The notes beneath the pieces are model-generated. The model was not told the DNA's origin and ran no database searches. It saw nothing but the letters and a program-made list of their open reading frames with translations. A stretch of DNA of 64,000 nucleotides from Hymenobacter gummosus. GTDB taxonomy: Bacteria > Bacteroidota > Bacteroidia > Cytophagales > Hymenobacteraceae. This document shows positions 33,370 to 41,980 of this stretch, one piece after another; the stretch's first letter is position 1, and each line of letters starts with the position of its first letter. The DNA is taken from positions 1 to 64,000 of the forward strand of contig NZ_RXOF01000011.1 of NCBI RefSeq assembly GCF_003970915.1, given 5' to 3'. A program made the position numbers and the translations under genes.

Positions 33370-34815
33370 CTACTGCCCCACTACTTTAAACAGCATGCCC
33401 GCCGTCAGCTTATCGGTGGTTTTCATGCCGTTCAGGATGGCCATTTCCTCGTGGCGCTTGGCGGGTACGCCGTTGGCCGTGAGGGCCTGGCTGAGCGTCT
33501 GGCCGACTTTGGCCGTCTTGATGCGCACGCGCTCGGGCTGGCGGTTAAGCTTGCTGGCCTCGGTGAGGCGGCGGTAGCCCTGGGCCGTGCGCTGGAAGTC
33601 GTCGGCGTAGGAAGTGAAGGCGGCGGGCGAAGTCAGGCCCACGAAGGCGTAGATGCTCTGGCCGTCCTGGATGAGGTAGCTCAGCGAGCGGGCCACGATG
33701 CCCTGCTGGCCGGTTTGCTGGTCCTGGCCCACCTGGTCGCCCTGTATGGCCACGGCCGGGAAGCCGTTGATGGTCGTTTTCTGGGCCTGGGCGTTCTGCA
33801 GGTTCAGCTGCTGGGCCAGAGCCTGGGCGGTTTCATCGAGGCCCTTGTTGCCGGCGGGCAGCAGCACGATGACGGCTTTGCCGTTGGGCTCGGCCATCTG
33901 AAACTGCGAGGGCGAGTTCTGCGACTTCCAGCCCGAGGGAATCGGGAACTGGAACTTCAGGTCGGGGTGGTAGAACACGCTGCCCTCCACGTAGCCTTCG
34001 CGCGGGTTGTCGCCGTAGGGCAGGCCCTCAATCATGCGCAGGTACTGGTCGCGGTTGGTGGCCAGTTGGCGGCCGGCCTGCTGCTCGGCGGTGGCGGCCA
34101 GCTTTTTTACGCGCTGGTAGCGGTCGGCCGAGTTCGGGTGCGAGGAGAGGAAGGTGGGAATGGTGGCCGCCCCGCTGCTCTGCTCGGTGCGCTGCAGCGT
34201 GAGGAAGAAATCGGCCATGCTGGCCGGGTCGTAGCCGATTTTGCTGGAGTACTTCACGCCCAGCTGGTCCGATTCGTTCTCGTCGTCGCGGCCGTACTTG
34301 AGCAGGCCCAGGCCAATAACCTGGGAAGCCGGCTGGGCCACCGAGGCCACGCGCTTGGAGAGGATGGAGCCCAGAATCAGCGCGCCGTTGGCAATGGTGG
34401 AGCGCGTCTGCTGCTTCTGGCCGTGGCGGGCGGTGATGTGGCCGATTTCGTGACCGAGCACCCCCGAGAACTGCGCCTCGTTGTTGAAGTGCGCCATGAT
34501 GCCGCGGGTGAAGTACACGTGGCCGTCGGGGGTGGCAAAGGCGTTGATGATGGGCGAATCGACGATGGTGAAGCCCTTCACGTCGGCGGGACGGTCGGAA
34601 ATGCGGCCCATGGCCGAGCCTTTCTGGTCGATGTAGCTCTGCAACTTGCTGTTGTCGAGCAGGCCGAACTGGGCAATGACCTGCGGATCGGGTTGGGCGC
34701 CCTGCACGGGGGCGGCCGCCGGGGCCGTACGGGTCGAATGGGTATCGGAGTCGGCCAGGGGCAGCAGCAGCGCCAGTAGGGCGGCCGACCAGGCAGTAGG
34801 AAGCATGGAAATCAT
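33370..34815 (-). CDS. Exported M48 family metalloprotease
   Basis: 481 residues; a second Met at residue 4 (34806) is an equally possible start. N-terminal hydrophobic segment (LPTAWSAALLALLLPLAD) suggests export. The zinc site is HEIGHITARHG (HExxH at 122-126), with the third ligand in DDENESDQLGVKYSS. This resembles BepA/YfgC-type M48 proteases that tend outer-membrane protein assembly, but without recognisable TPR repeats. The C-terminal ~55 residues (AKVGQTLSQALTANGVPAKR...) look LysM-like, so it may bind glycan. Substrates are unknown. Confidence 0.88.
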   Translation of the reverse strand: MISMLPTAWSAALLALLLPLADSDTHSTRTAPAAAPVQGAQPDPQVIAQFGLLDNSKLQSYIDQKGSAMGRISDRPADVKGFTIVDSPIINAFATPDGHVYFTRGIMAHFNNEAQFSGVLGHEIGHITARHGQKQQTRSTIANGALILGSILSKRVASVAQPASQVIGLGLLKYGRDDENESDQLGVKYSSKIGYDPASMADFFLTLQRTEQSSGAATIPTFLSSHPNSADRYQRVKKLAATAEQQAGRQLATNRDQYLRMIEGLPYGDNPREGYVEGSVFYHPDLKFQFPIPSGWKSQNSPSQFQMAEPNGKAVIVLLPAGNKGLDETAQALAQQLNLQNAQAQKTTINGFPAVAIQGDQVGQDQQTGQQGIVARSLSYLIQDGQSIYAFVGLTSPAAFTSYADDFQRTAQGYRRLTEASKLNRQPERVRIKTAKVGQTLSQALTANGVPAKRHEEMAILNGMKTTDKLTAGMLFKVVGQ

Positions 34816-34920
34816 GGCAGAAAACCGGAGTCGGGGGAATGGTTGGGTTCTGGCGTTTGCAACGAACGTACCAAGCCAGGGTTTCAGTAGATGAGTAGAT
34901 GAGCGGATGAGTAGATGAAC

Positions 34921-35108
34921 AGAACGTCATCCTGAGCAAAGCGAAGGACATTCCTCGAACCCCGCACCAACTACGAAGCGCAGCCACCAACGCCTGGACG
35001 TTTAGTGGCTGCACTTTTGCCGTTCTGGCGAATCAGCGTTTGCACATTGGCATCAGCGGCGGTGCAGGGTGTGAGCAAGGTCCTTCGCTTTGCTCAGGAT
35101 GACGTTCT
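34921..35108. repeat. ~190-bp palindromic element, copy 2
   Basis: Arms AGAACGTCATCCTGAGCA... (34921-34949) and 35080-35108 are perfect 29-base complements. The interior has CCCCGCACC, GCGCAGCCACC and GTGGCTGC, as in copy 1 at 22288. Outside the arms are short GATGAG/CTCATC repeats, so the structure reaches about 34890-35140. It fills the 303-base gap 34816-35118 and touches the antiporter's 3' end. Confidence 0.88.
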
Positions 35109-35118
35109 TATTATCTGC

Positions 35119-36435
35119 TCATCCATGCATCTGCTCATCCTTCTGCCCTTCTTTATCCGCGGCTTCCATTTCCTGCAGGTGCTGCTCCTCTTGCTCGGCG
35201 GCGGTGGGGCGGCCGTGGCGGCGGTCGAGCCAGTCCATGACGGGCGTGGCCAGGGCGCCGTGCAGCACGATGGAGGTCAGCACCGTAAAGCCGGTGGTAG
35301 CCCACAGCGCGCGGGCATCGGGGAAGACGTGCTCGTTGATGGCGTAGGCCAGGTAAAAGAAGGAGCCGATGCCGCGGATGCCGAAAAAGGAAACCACCAG
35401 CCGCTCGGGCCAGGTAAGGTGGCTGCGGCCCAGGGTGAGCACGCCGCCCACGGGCCGCAGCACCAGCAGCAGAAACAAGCCCAGCGCCACCCCGCTCAGC
35501 GTGAGCGGGGCCAGCAGCCCGCGCACCAGCGCGCCCCCGAACAGAATCAGAATGACCACGATGAGCAGGCGCTCCAGCTGGTCGGTAAACTCGTGCATCT
35601 CGGTGTGGTACTCGTGGCTGCGCTCGTGGGCGCGCAGCGTGACGGCGGCTACGAACACGGCCAGAAAGCCGTAGCCGTGCAGCAGCTCGGTGACGCCGTA
35701 GGCCGTGAGCGTGACGGCCAGGGCCACGAAGCCGTACGCTTCGGGGTTGATGCGGACGCGGTGCGGCAAATCGAAAATCAGGAAGGACAGCACCTTGCCG
35801 GCCAGCCAGCCGCCGAGCACGCCCATGGCGGTGCGGTAGGCCACGTCCAGCCAGGCCCACTCCAGCAGGCGGCCGCCGAAGGCCCCGGCGGCCGGCAGCA
35901 GCACGGCGGCCAGGTGCACGAAGGGAAAGGCCAGGCCGTCGTTGAGGCCGGCCTCGCCGGTGAGGGCGAAGCGCACGTTGTCCTCGCCGCCTTCGCCGGG
36001 GTTGCCCACCTGCACGTCGCCGGCCAGCACGGGGTCGGTGGGAGCCAGGGTAGCGGCCAGCAGCACGGCCGAGGCCAAGCCCAGCCCGGCCCCGTAATAG
36101 GCCGCCGCCACGAAGCCGGCAATGCTGATGATCATCAGGATGAGCACCAGCCGCAGCGGGGCGCGCCAGCGGTGCAAAGAGAATTTCCGGTCGATTTTCA
36201 GCCCGGTGCCGGTCAGGGCCACGGTTACGCAGATTTCGGTGAGGTGCATGGCGAAGGTGGAGTACTTCACCGGGTCGGGGTCGGGCAGATTGAGGGGCAG
36301 GGCAAATACGGCCGCGCCCAGGCCCACGAACAGGATGGGGTACGAGAGCGGGTACTTTCGCAGCAGGGAGGGCAGCCAGGCTACGGCCAGAATGGCCACG
36401 CCCAGCACCACCAGGATCAGGTTGTAAAGCGACAT
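35119..36435 (-). CDS. CPA family Na+/H+ or K+/H+ antiporter
   Basis: 438 residues, about 12 membrane helices. LLAATLAPTDPVLAGDVQVG (the TDP motif), GEAGLNDGLAFPFVHLAAVL (ND-type ion site) and FGIRGIGSFFYLAYAINEHV (G-x-RG-like) identify a CPA1-like exchanger with features also seen in KefB-type proteins. It differs from the copies at 25264 and 49600. The C-terminal cytoplasmic tail is highly charged (EQEEQHLQEMEAADKEGQKD) and the final residues (EQMHG) fall in the flanking repeat DNA, so the end of the protein may have been altered by repeat insertion. Confidence 0.88.
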   Translation of the reverse strand: MSLYNLILVVLGVAILAVAWLPSLLRKYPLSYPILFVGLGAAVFALPLNLPDPDPVKYSTFAMHLTEICVTVALTGTGLKIDRKFSLHRWRAPLRLVLILMIISIAGFVAAAYYGAGLGLASAVLLAATLAPTDPVLAGDVQVGNPGEGGEDNVRFALTGEAGLNDGLAFPFVHLAAVLLPAAGAFGGRLLEWAWLDVAYRTAMGVLGGWLAGKVLSFLIFDLPHRVRINPEAYGFVALAVTLTAYGVTELLHGYGFLAVFVAAVTLRAHERSHEYHTEMHEFTDQLERLLIVVILILFGGALVRGLLAPLTLSGVALGLFLLLVLRPVGGVLTLGRSHLTWPERLVVSFFGIRGIGSFFYLAYAINEHVFPDARALWATTGFTVLTSIVLHGALATPVMDWLDRRHGRPTAAEQEEQHLQEMEAADKEGQKDEQMHG

Positions 36436-36537
36436 GCGGCAAGGGTCGGCGGTAGGCTGCGCTTACGCAGCGCCCCGGCGGCGGGATGTGCGGGGCCGTT
36501 TCCGTAGTTGGCGCTATTTGCGGACCTTCGCTCCCGC

Positions 36538-37083
36538 ATGGACATTCAGCCCCTACTCGACCACTTCAATCAGCTCAGCGCCGAAGAGCAGACCAAGGAA
36601 GTATACGCCCATTTCGGCCTGGCGGTGTACTTCGGGCAGGCCCTGGAGCAGCAGCTGAGCAACATGCTCATCTTCGACCAGCTTTTCCAGGTGAAGCCCG
36701 AAACGCCGGCCCAGTACACGGCCCTGTTTGAGGAATACGCCGCCGCGGCCAAGCCCGCCGATTTGCTGGCCGTGGCCGCCCAGCTGGCCTACCAGCTCCC
36801 CGACGCCGACCGCGACGAGCTGCAGCGCCTGCTGGTGTCGCGCCGCTTCCTGGCCGATTCGTACTTCAAAGTGCACGCCCAGCGTCTGCTGCAGCCCGAG
36901 CTGAAAAGCCAGCTGGTGGCCGATTTTGCGGGCTTTCAGAACCGCTGCCGCCAGCTGCACGCCCGTCTGCAGCAGTACCAGCAGCAGTACGTGCAGCGCA
37001 CCGGCGTGGAGCCCGAGCTGATGCAGCAGACCTGGGCCACCGTGGTGCGCGACGCGCAGCGGGCCCTGGGCGGGCCGGGCTAG
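36538..37083 (+). CDS. Helical protein of unknown function
   Basis: 181 residues from the ATG at 36538 (MDIQPLLDHFNQLSAEEQTK). The sequence is rich in Leu, Ala, Gln and Glu and looks entirely helical, with repeated short segments (QALEQQLSNMLIFDQLFQVK, FQNRCRQLHARLQQYQQQYV). No signal peptide or membrane helix. I recognise no family; Gln-rich helical C-terminus suggests coiled-coil interactions. It ends at a bidirectional terminator. Confidence 0.65.
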   Translation: MDIQPLLDHFNQLSAEEQTKEVYAHFGLAVYFGQALEQQLSNMLIFDQLFQVKPETPAQYTALFEEYAAAAKPADLLAVAAQLAYQLPDADRDELQRLLVSRRFLADSYFKVHAQRLLQPELKSQLVADFAGFQNRCRQLHARLQQYQQQYVQRTGVEPELMQQTWATVVRDAQRALGGPG

Positions 37084-37120
37084 CCCGGCTCCTGCCCCGC
37101 GGCGCGTTAGTCCCGGCCAC

Positions 37121-37156
37121 AAAAAAGCCCGTCGGCGCGGCGCCGGCGGGCTTTTT
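37121..37156. terminator. Bidirectional terminator
   Basis: AAAAAGCCCG...CGGCGC pairs with GCGCCG...CGGGCTTTTT across a tiny loop, with one mismatch in the stem. Lies between convergent genes at 37083 and 37188. Confidence 0.88.
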
Positions 37157-37187
37157 GGGGTTGTACGCGGTAGGATTTATGCGTGTA

Positions 37188-37589
37188 TTATCCCCCAACG
37201 GGGCCGGGGTTGTCGATGGGGCCGCCACCGCCGGGGCCGGGGCTGCCGCACACGACCTGGGTGTAGTAGCCGCTTTCCAGGCCGCTGTAGTAGCCAAACC
37301 AGAAGTCGTACATCTCGGCGGAAGTGGCGTTCTGCATGTAGTACCAGGCCCATTGCCGGGCTTCGTAGTACCACTGTTCGTAGCCGCCGGGGTTGTTGGC
37401 GTAGTTGCACTTGTTGGCCTTGGCATCTTCCTCCCCGTCGTAGAAGCCGTGGTCGTATTCGTTGTCGAAGGGGCCGCCGCGCAGCACCTGGGTAAGAGCA
37501 GCCGGCTGGGCCGCAACGGCCGAGGCGGGCAGCAGACCGCCGAGGGCCAGGCCCCCGCACAGCAGCAGCAATCGGAAATGCTTAATCAT
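37188..37589 (-). CDS. Exported aromatic-rich protein of unknown function
   Basis: 133 residues. Signal peptide LLLLCGGLALGGLLPASAVA. The mature chain is unusually rich in Tyr, Trp, Asp and Gly: GPFDNEYDHGFYDGEEDAKA, GGYEQWYYEARQWAWYYMQN and YDFWFGYYSGLESGYYTQVV. It has two cysteines (one in KCNYANN, one in VVCGSP) that could form a disulfide, and ends in a Pro/Gly-rich tail. No family recognised. The Tyr/Trp-rich repeats could be adhesive; this is speculation. Confidence 0.65.
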   Translation of the reverse strand: MIKHFRLLLLCGGLALGGLLPASAVAAQPAALTQVLRGGPFDNEYDHGFYDGEEDAKANKCNYANNPGGYEQWYYEARQWAWYYMQNATSAEMYDFWFGYYSGLESGYYTQVVCGSPGPGGGGPIDNPGPVGG

Positions 37590-37800
37590 GTTGGGAATTG
37601 GTTGGGGTTAGTGAGACATACCCAAACCTGCCTTTATTATCGAACAGCTTCAAGGAAGCTGCCGCCCAACCTGAGACTAGCATTTGCGCCGGAGCAGCGT
37701 TGACCTATTCTCAGCTTACCGGGCCCCGTGCCGGCTCCCGCCGGCTTCGCGACGGGCCAGCCCCACGCGCCGCCCCTGCTTTGTGACGCGGCCAGCGGCC

Positions 37801-39177
37801 CTAGTTCCCGAACAAGCCCTGGCTGGTACGAATCTGCTGGCCATTGACCACGATGGGCCGGTAGCCGATGATGAGGTCGGTGCGGGTGCCGGGCGGGCGG
37901 TAGTACACGAGGATGTCGTACTGGTTCTGGGTGAGCTGGTAGCTGCCCTCGAAGTAGCCCGCGTCGGGGGCGGCGCCGGTTTGGCCCACCACGTAGTAGT
38001 AGTTGTAGTAGCCCTGCTTGAGCAGGGCGCGGCCGGTGTAAAGCTGCTGCTCGGCGTTGTAGCTGAGCTTGAAGTCGGGGTTGAGCTTCCAGTCGGTGAG
38101 AGCCCCGAAGACGTAGACCGGCCCGGGCGCGGGGCTTTCGGCCCGCAGCTGGAAGGTGGTCCACACGTAGTCGGCGTTGGTGTCGCCGTTGCCGTACTCG
38201 CGGTTTTCGAACACGCGCTGGCCGTCGGCGTCCTCGTACTGGGTGTAGGTGCGGCCGGCCCGGGTGGCTTCGGGCAGCAGCAGCACCTCGCGCGGGGAGG
38301 CCTGCATGTTGATGCGCTCCACGCCCACGCCGGTGGTGCGGATGGAGCGGATATCGGCGAAGCGGAACTCGTTCAGGGCCGGGAAGGCGTTTTCGAAGTT
38401 GAAGTACTGGTAGTCCAGCCGCTGCTCGGCGTCGCGCACGAAGGTGGGGCGCAGGCCGTAGTGGGCGTTGTCCCAGCGGAAGTTCTGGCGCAGCACCACC
38501 CGGGTTTCCACCGCCGGATTCACCAGCGGATAAGCCCCGTAGCGGATGCCGAAGTCAATCTGCTGCATGGTGTAGCGGGCCGCGCCGCCGGGGGCCAGCC
38601 CCAACTGGGCCTGCACTTCCACCAGGTTCTGGTACACCAGCAGGCGGCGCGAAATGAGCGGTTCGCGGGTGTTGGCGTCCTGCACCACCAGCAGGAAGTT
38701 GCCCGAAATCTTCACCGCCGGAATGGGCAGGGTGTAGTGGTAGTAGGGCACCTGCGTGCCCACCGAGGTTTTGTAGCTGGTGAGGTTGAACTCGTTGATG
38801 GCGTCCAGAAACTGCAGGTCCGTTAGCACCGAGGGCGACCAGTCGGCGTTGCAGTGCACGAGGCGGGCGGTGAGGCGGCGGCTTTGTTCGCCCAGGTAGT
38901 CGAATTCCAGCACCATGGAGCCCGCCTGCTCCACCGGGGCCACCGGCGGGTTGAAGATTTCAGTGGGCTGCCCGGTCTGCACGTAGCACTGCACGCTCTG
39001 CACGTCGGGGTCGTAGGTGGCGTCCTCGAAGCGCAACTGCTGATTGGCCCGCGGCGCCTGCACCGGGCTGGCCTGGCCCGGCTTGCCGGCATTAGGGTCG
39101 GTGATGGGCGTGCCGAGGGGCACGCAGGCCGGCGCGGCGGATACGGCGAGTAGCAGGGTAACGGTGGAGAAGCGCAT
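37801..39177 (-). CDS. Type IX secretion system plug protein homologue (DUF5103)
   Basis: 458 residues. N-terminal signal (VTLLLAVSAAPACVPLG) that may be a lipoprotein signal with the cysteine at 18. The body matches the DUF5103 family: YDPDVQSVQCYVQTGQPTEI, LRHLQ-like barrel strands replaced by SMVLEFDYLGEQSRRLTARL, YYHYTLPIPAVKISGNFLLV and PVYVFGALTDWKLNPDFKLS. In Flavobacterium, DUF5103 is the Plug that closes the SprA outer-membrane translocon of T9SS when no substrate is present. The window also encodes a T9SS cargo at 51330, consistent with an active system; other T9SS genes are outside. A TACCTTCG promoter variant sits four bases before the ATG. Confidence 0.85.
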   Translation of the reverse strand: MRFSTVTLLLAVSAAPACVPLGTPITDPNAGKPGQASPVQAPRANQQLRFEDATYDPDVQSVQCYVQTGQPTEIFNPPVAPVEQAGSMVLEFDYLGEQSRRLTARLVHCNADWSPSVLTDLQFLDAINEFNLTSYKTSVGTQVPYYHYTLPIPAVKISGNFLLVVQDANTREPLISRRLLVYQNLVEVQAQLGLAPGGAARYTMQQIDFGIRYGAYPLVNPAVETRVVLRQNFRWDNAHYGLRPTFVRDAEQRLDYQYFNFENAFPALNEFRFADIRSIRTTGVGVERINMQASPREVLLLPEATRAGRTYTQYEDADGQRVFENREYGNGDTNADYVWTTFQLRAESPAPGPVYVFGALTDWKLNPDFKLSYNAEQQLYTGRALLKQGYYNYYYVVGQTGAAPDAGYFEGSYQLTQNQYDILVYYRPPGTRTDLIIGYRPIVVNGQQIRTSQGLFGN

Positions 39178-39181
39178 ATTG

Positions 39182-39189
39182 CGAAGGTA
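39182..39189 (-). promoter_or_regulatory. Variant -7 box for the T9SS plug gene
   Basis: TACCTTCG on the minus strand, one mismatch to consensus, four bases before the ATG at 39177. The same variant precedes genes at 21771 and 28121. Confidence 0.45.
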
Positions 39190-39392
39190 CGGGCGGGGCG
39201 GTATCTTCTCCGGCCGACGGAAATTTTCCTTATGTTAAAATAACGCCAAGAAGTTATACATTAACCACATTTACTTATATTAGTATCGGCTAACCGACAG
39301 GTTAGCAAGAGGACGAAATCAACACCCATGTCGCCCAATGTAACCGCCCCGCCTCTCCCCTCGACAGCCTCGGCCTGTAACCCGCCAACTTA

Positions 39393-39424
39393 CGGTTATA
39401 GTGCTACCGTTGGACATATAACCG
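39393..39424. repeat. Short inverted repeat in the left flank of the AT-rich island
   Basis: CGGTTATA (39393-39400) and TATAACCG (39417-39424) flank GTGCTACCGTTGGACA. The 340-base gap 39190-39529 also holds GTTGCC/GGCAAC (39438-39455) and, near 39520, the sequence before the first island gene (CGCTATAGTATG). These may be recombination or cassette-border remnants; no gene is seen. Confidence 0.4.
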
Positions 39425-39529
39425 AAACCAAAACGCTGTTGCCAGTTTCGGCAACAGGAATGTTGTATGTAACCCTTTGGGACACACCCTAACAATCCGA
39501 ATACTCAAAAGACCTTAATACGCTATAGT

Positions 39530-40942
39530 ATGACCAAATACACATTTCTATTCTGCTTATTGTTAGCGGCAAAAGCCAATGGACAAAATTGTCCAACTGG
39601 TTATGAAGAAAGAAATGTAAAGTGTGATGGCAAAACCGTGAAAAAATGTATTCCGGTAAATTTATCATGTAATAAATGCTGGCATGTATCTTATAGCGAC
39701 TGTCAGGGCAATGTAGAGACATCTATTTGGGGCGGTAGTTTTGATACGTATGAAGAATGTGTAAGAAAAGCTCAAGACTTTCAAAAAAACCACTCTTTCT
39801 TGGGAAATTGCCCGCAAGCTGGAAATAAATATTTAATTACATTATTGGGAGCAAAGGTAAACTTATGCACTAATTCTATCAATTATATTGCTATCAATGA
39901 TTTAAAAAATAAAATCATTCCTTTTCTCAAAAGATACAAGGCGGAAGTTTCCAACTATAGGCGCTATTTCAGTGGGAAGCCCTATAAACCCGGTGCGATA
40001 GTTAAAGATTATGAAAGCATGCTCAAACAGGCAGAGGACAATGTAAAAAAATTAGAAAACCATCTGAATAATATTACAGACCAAAATCTTTCGGAAATAG
40101 AAACTGCATTTAATGATATTCAGATCGAAGAAATCAAGTTGCAACAGACCCACGCAAACTATGAAAGTTACATCAACAACAAAAGCAATGAAAGTGAAAC
40201 AGCAACTAATGCTTTGTCTCGCCCAAACACCCGAAACGCTTCTCAAAGCAATCCAAATAGTACCGAGCAACTACAAAATCAACTCAATACCATAAATCAT
40301 CAATTTCAAACGAGAAGGGAAAACAATGAACAACTTTTCAATTCTCTTCAAACAGGAATTAAGGACATTTCTGATATACTTGCGCAAAATGCACAGAGAA
40401 AAACTGAAGCGAGACAACGGCAATATGAAGCAGACCAACAACGGAGACAACAGCAACTACAAGCCAAACTAGAAGAGGAGAGAAAAAGACAGGAAGAAGA
40501 AGAACGCATAAATACCGAAATGATAAGGCAATTCTCAATTGATTCTTTAATGCTATCAAATAATAATTTAACCTTAAAAACCAGCGCAATAAATTCTACA
40601 ATTGATTCCGTATATTATATAGGCTATAAAAGGCAATATGACGAAGCGCAAATAATACCATTATCACTAAAAGTTTTTATTGTATATAGATATAGAGATG
40701 GAACATTTCCGTTATTTTCTAATATAGTTGAAAAAAGTAAATTTGAAAATAATATCAATAGGTACGGCATAACACTTTTAGTAGGGTTTTTCAAAAGCCA
40801 ATCGGATGTTTCCAATGCATTGAAGGAAATACAATCTAATGCAAAAAATTTTGGAGTAAGCTGTGTAGTAGATAGCAATTTCAAAAAAATAAATATTGTT
40901 TCTACTTCTAAAACCATAGACAGTAATTTCTGGAATAAGTAA
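39530..40942 (+). CDS. Exported protein of unknown function with Cys-rich head and coiled coil
   Basis: 470 residues, AT-rich codons throughout. A signal peptide (YTFLFCLLLAAKANGQ) leads to a Cys-rich segment of ~60 residues (NCPTGYEERNVKCDGK, CIPVNLSCNKCWHVSYSDC), likely disulfide-bonded outside the cytoplasm. A long helical middle with Gln/Arg/Glu repeats (YEADQQRRQQQLQAKLEEER) is a predicted coiled coil at about 275-330. The C-terminal ~130 residues (SVYYIGYKRQYDEAQIIPLS, FIVYRYRDGTFPLFSNIVEK) form a beta/alpha region ending IDSNFWNK. No family recognised. The next gene follows after 30 bases and is also exported, so they form a probable two-gene operon. Confidence 0.7.
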   Translation: MTKYTFLFCLLLAAKANGQNCPTGYEERNVKCDGKTVKKCIPVNLSCNKCWHVSYSDCQGNVETSIWGGSFDTYEECVRKAQDFQKNHSFLGNCPQAGNKYLITLLGAKVNLCTNSINYIAINDLKNKIIPFLKRYKAEVSNYRRYFSGKPYKPGAIVKDYESMLKQAEDNVKKLENHLNNITDQNLSEIETAFNDIQIEEIKLQQTHANYESYINNKSNESETATNALSRPNTRNASQSNPNSTEQLQNQLNTINHQFQTRRENNEQLFNSLQTGIKDISDILAQNAQRKTEARQRQYEADQQRRQQQLQAKLEEERKRQEEEERINTEMIRQFSIDSLMLSNNNLTLKTSAINSTIDSVYYIGYKRQYDEAQIIPLSLKVFIVYRYRDGTFPLFSNIVEKSKFENNINRYGITLLVGFFKSQSDVSNALKEIQSNAKNFGVSCVVDSNFKKINIVSTSKTIDSNFWNK

Positions 40943-40972
40943 CATTTGACAACCAAAAAGCTTACTACTGTC

Positions 40973-41980
40973 ATGCGAAAGTTTTTTTTCTTTTTTTTCT
41001 TTGCAACCCTCACATCTTTTGCTCAAGCTCAAATTTCTGATGAAGAGGCGAAGCAGATTTATCAAGATGCTGAAGAACAGTATGAAGCTGGAAGCTTCTA
41101 TAATTCTTACACTATCTGTTATCAACTAAAAGAAAAAATGGAGAAATGGACTCCCAAAACTCTTTATCTGCTCATAAAGTCAATTTACAATAATCTTGAA
41201 AGCAGCAAAGATAAGAGCGAGGAACATATTAAAAAGTCTTACGAAAACTATAGCATTTTTTCAAAGTATTCCAACGATTTTTTCCAATTAATAGACAAAA
41301 CCACTTATCCTACAGAGAAATACAATGAAATTTTGCAAATTCATCAATATTTTGAGCAAGGGTTAAAAAATTATGAATATGAAAAGAATAGAAAACCTGA
41401 AGACGCAATCAATTTCTTAAATGAATGCGCAGCAAAATTCAAAAGAACTAAGAAAGATATTACCAGTACTGATAATTGGGAAACTTCTTATTCTTTACAC
41501 GATTCCACATTGCAAATAGACATATTTATACAATCACGGAATACTGCTGCTCGTTTCAATAATGTTCAGCGTGAGCGAATCCTTATTGACCTCTCAAAAG
41601 CATGGTTTGAAGATAGAGGATTTGAGAAAGTGCCGTATTCAAATAATCAACGTATGGGTTTATATATTGTAAGTACAAAAAGTTTTAAGAATAAATATGA
41701 AGTTTACGATAATATAATTTGGTATGATGCAAAACATTATATAAGAAGTTTAGAGTATCCGTTGCAAGAATTTGAACAACAACTTAATGGTCGTGGGGGC
41801 TATGGTTCACGATATGTGCAAGATGGCTACCGCATTTACTATACTTTTGATGAATTCTCCAATGAATTTATAAGTGACTACTACTACAAGAGAATTTTCG
41901 ATGCCTTTGAATTTTTAATTAATTATTATGGAGGAGGAACACCTCAGGAAAAAAAGCAAGAAACAAAAAGCAAATTTTAA
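40973..41980 (+). CDS. Exported protein of unknown function with poly-T signal-peptide region
   Basis: 335 residues from the ATG at 40973. The signal peptide is encoded by two near-pure T runs (T8, C, T8 around 40982-40999), giving a Phe-rich core (RKFFFFFFFATLTSFAQA). The mature protein starts QISDEEAKQIYQDAEEQYEA, a TPR-like helix pair; YNSYTICYQLKEKMEKWTPK and LYLLIKSIYNNLES continue in the same style. The C-terminal third is Tyr-rich (YGSRYVQDGYRIYYTFDEFS). No named family. It follows the Cys-rich gene by 30 bases. Slippage in the T run could switch the protein off or alter its start. Confidence 0.7.
   Translation: MRKFFFFFFFATLTSFAQAQISDEEAKQIYQDAEEQYEAGSFYNSYTICYQLKEKMEKWTPKTLYLLIKSIYNNLESSKDKSEEHIKKSYENYSIFSKYSNDFFQLIDKTTYPTEKYNEILQIHQYFEQGLKNYEYEKNRKPEDAINFLNECAAKFKRTKKDITSTDNWETSYSLHDSTLQIDIFIQSRNTAARFNNVQRERILIDLSKAWFEDRGFEKVPYSNNQRMGLYIVSTKSFKNKYEVYDNIIWYDAKHYIRSLEYPLQEFEQQLNGRGGYGSRYVQDGYRIYYTFDEFSNEFISDYYYKRIFDAFEFLINYYGGGTPQEKKQETKSKF

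Noticed and set aside
39239-39529. Functional integron attC site
   Set aside because: Inverted repeats are present but the GTTRRRY core spacing is not met and there is no integron integrase in the window.
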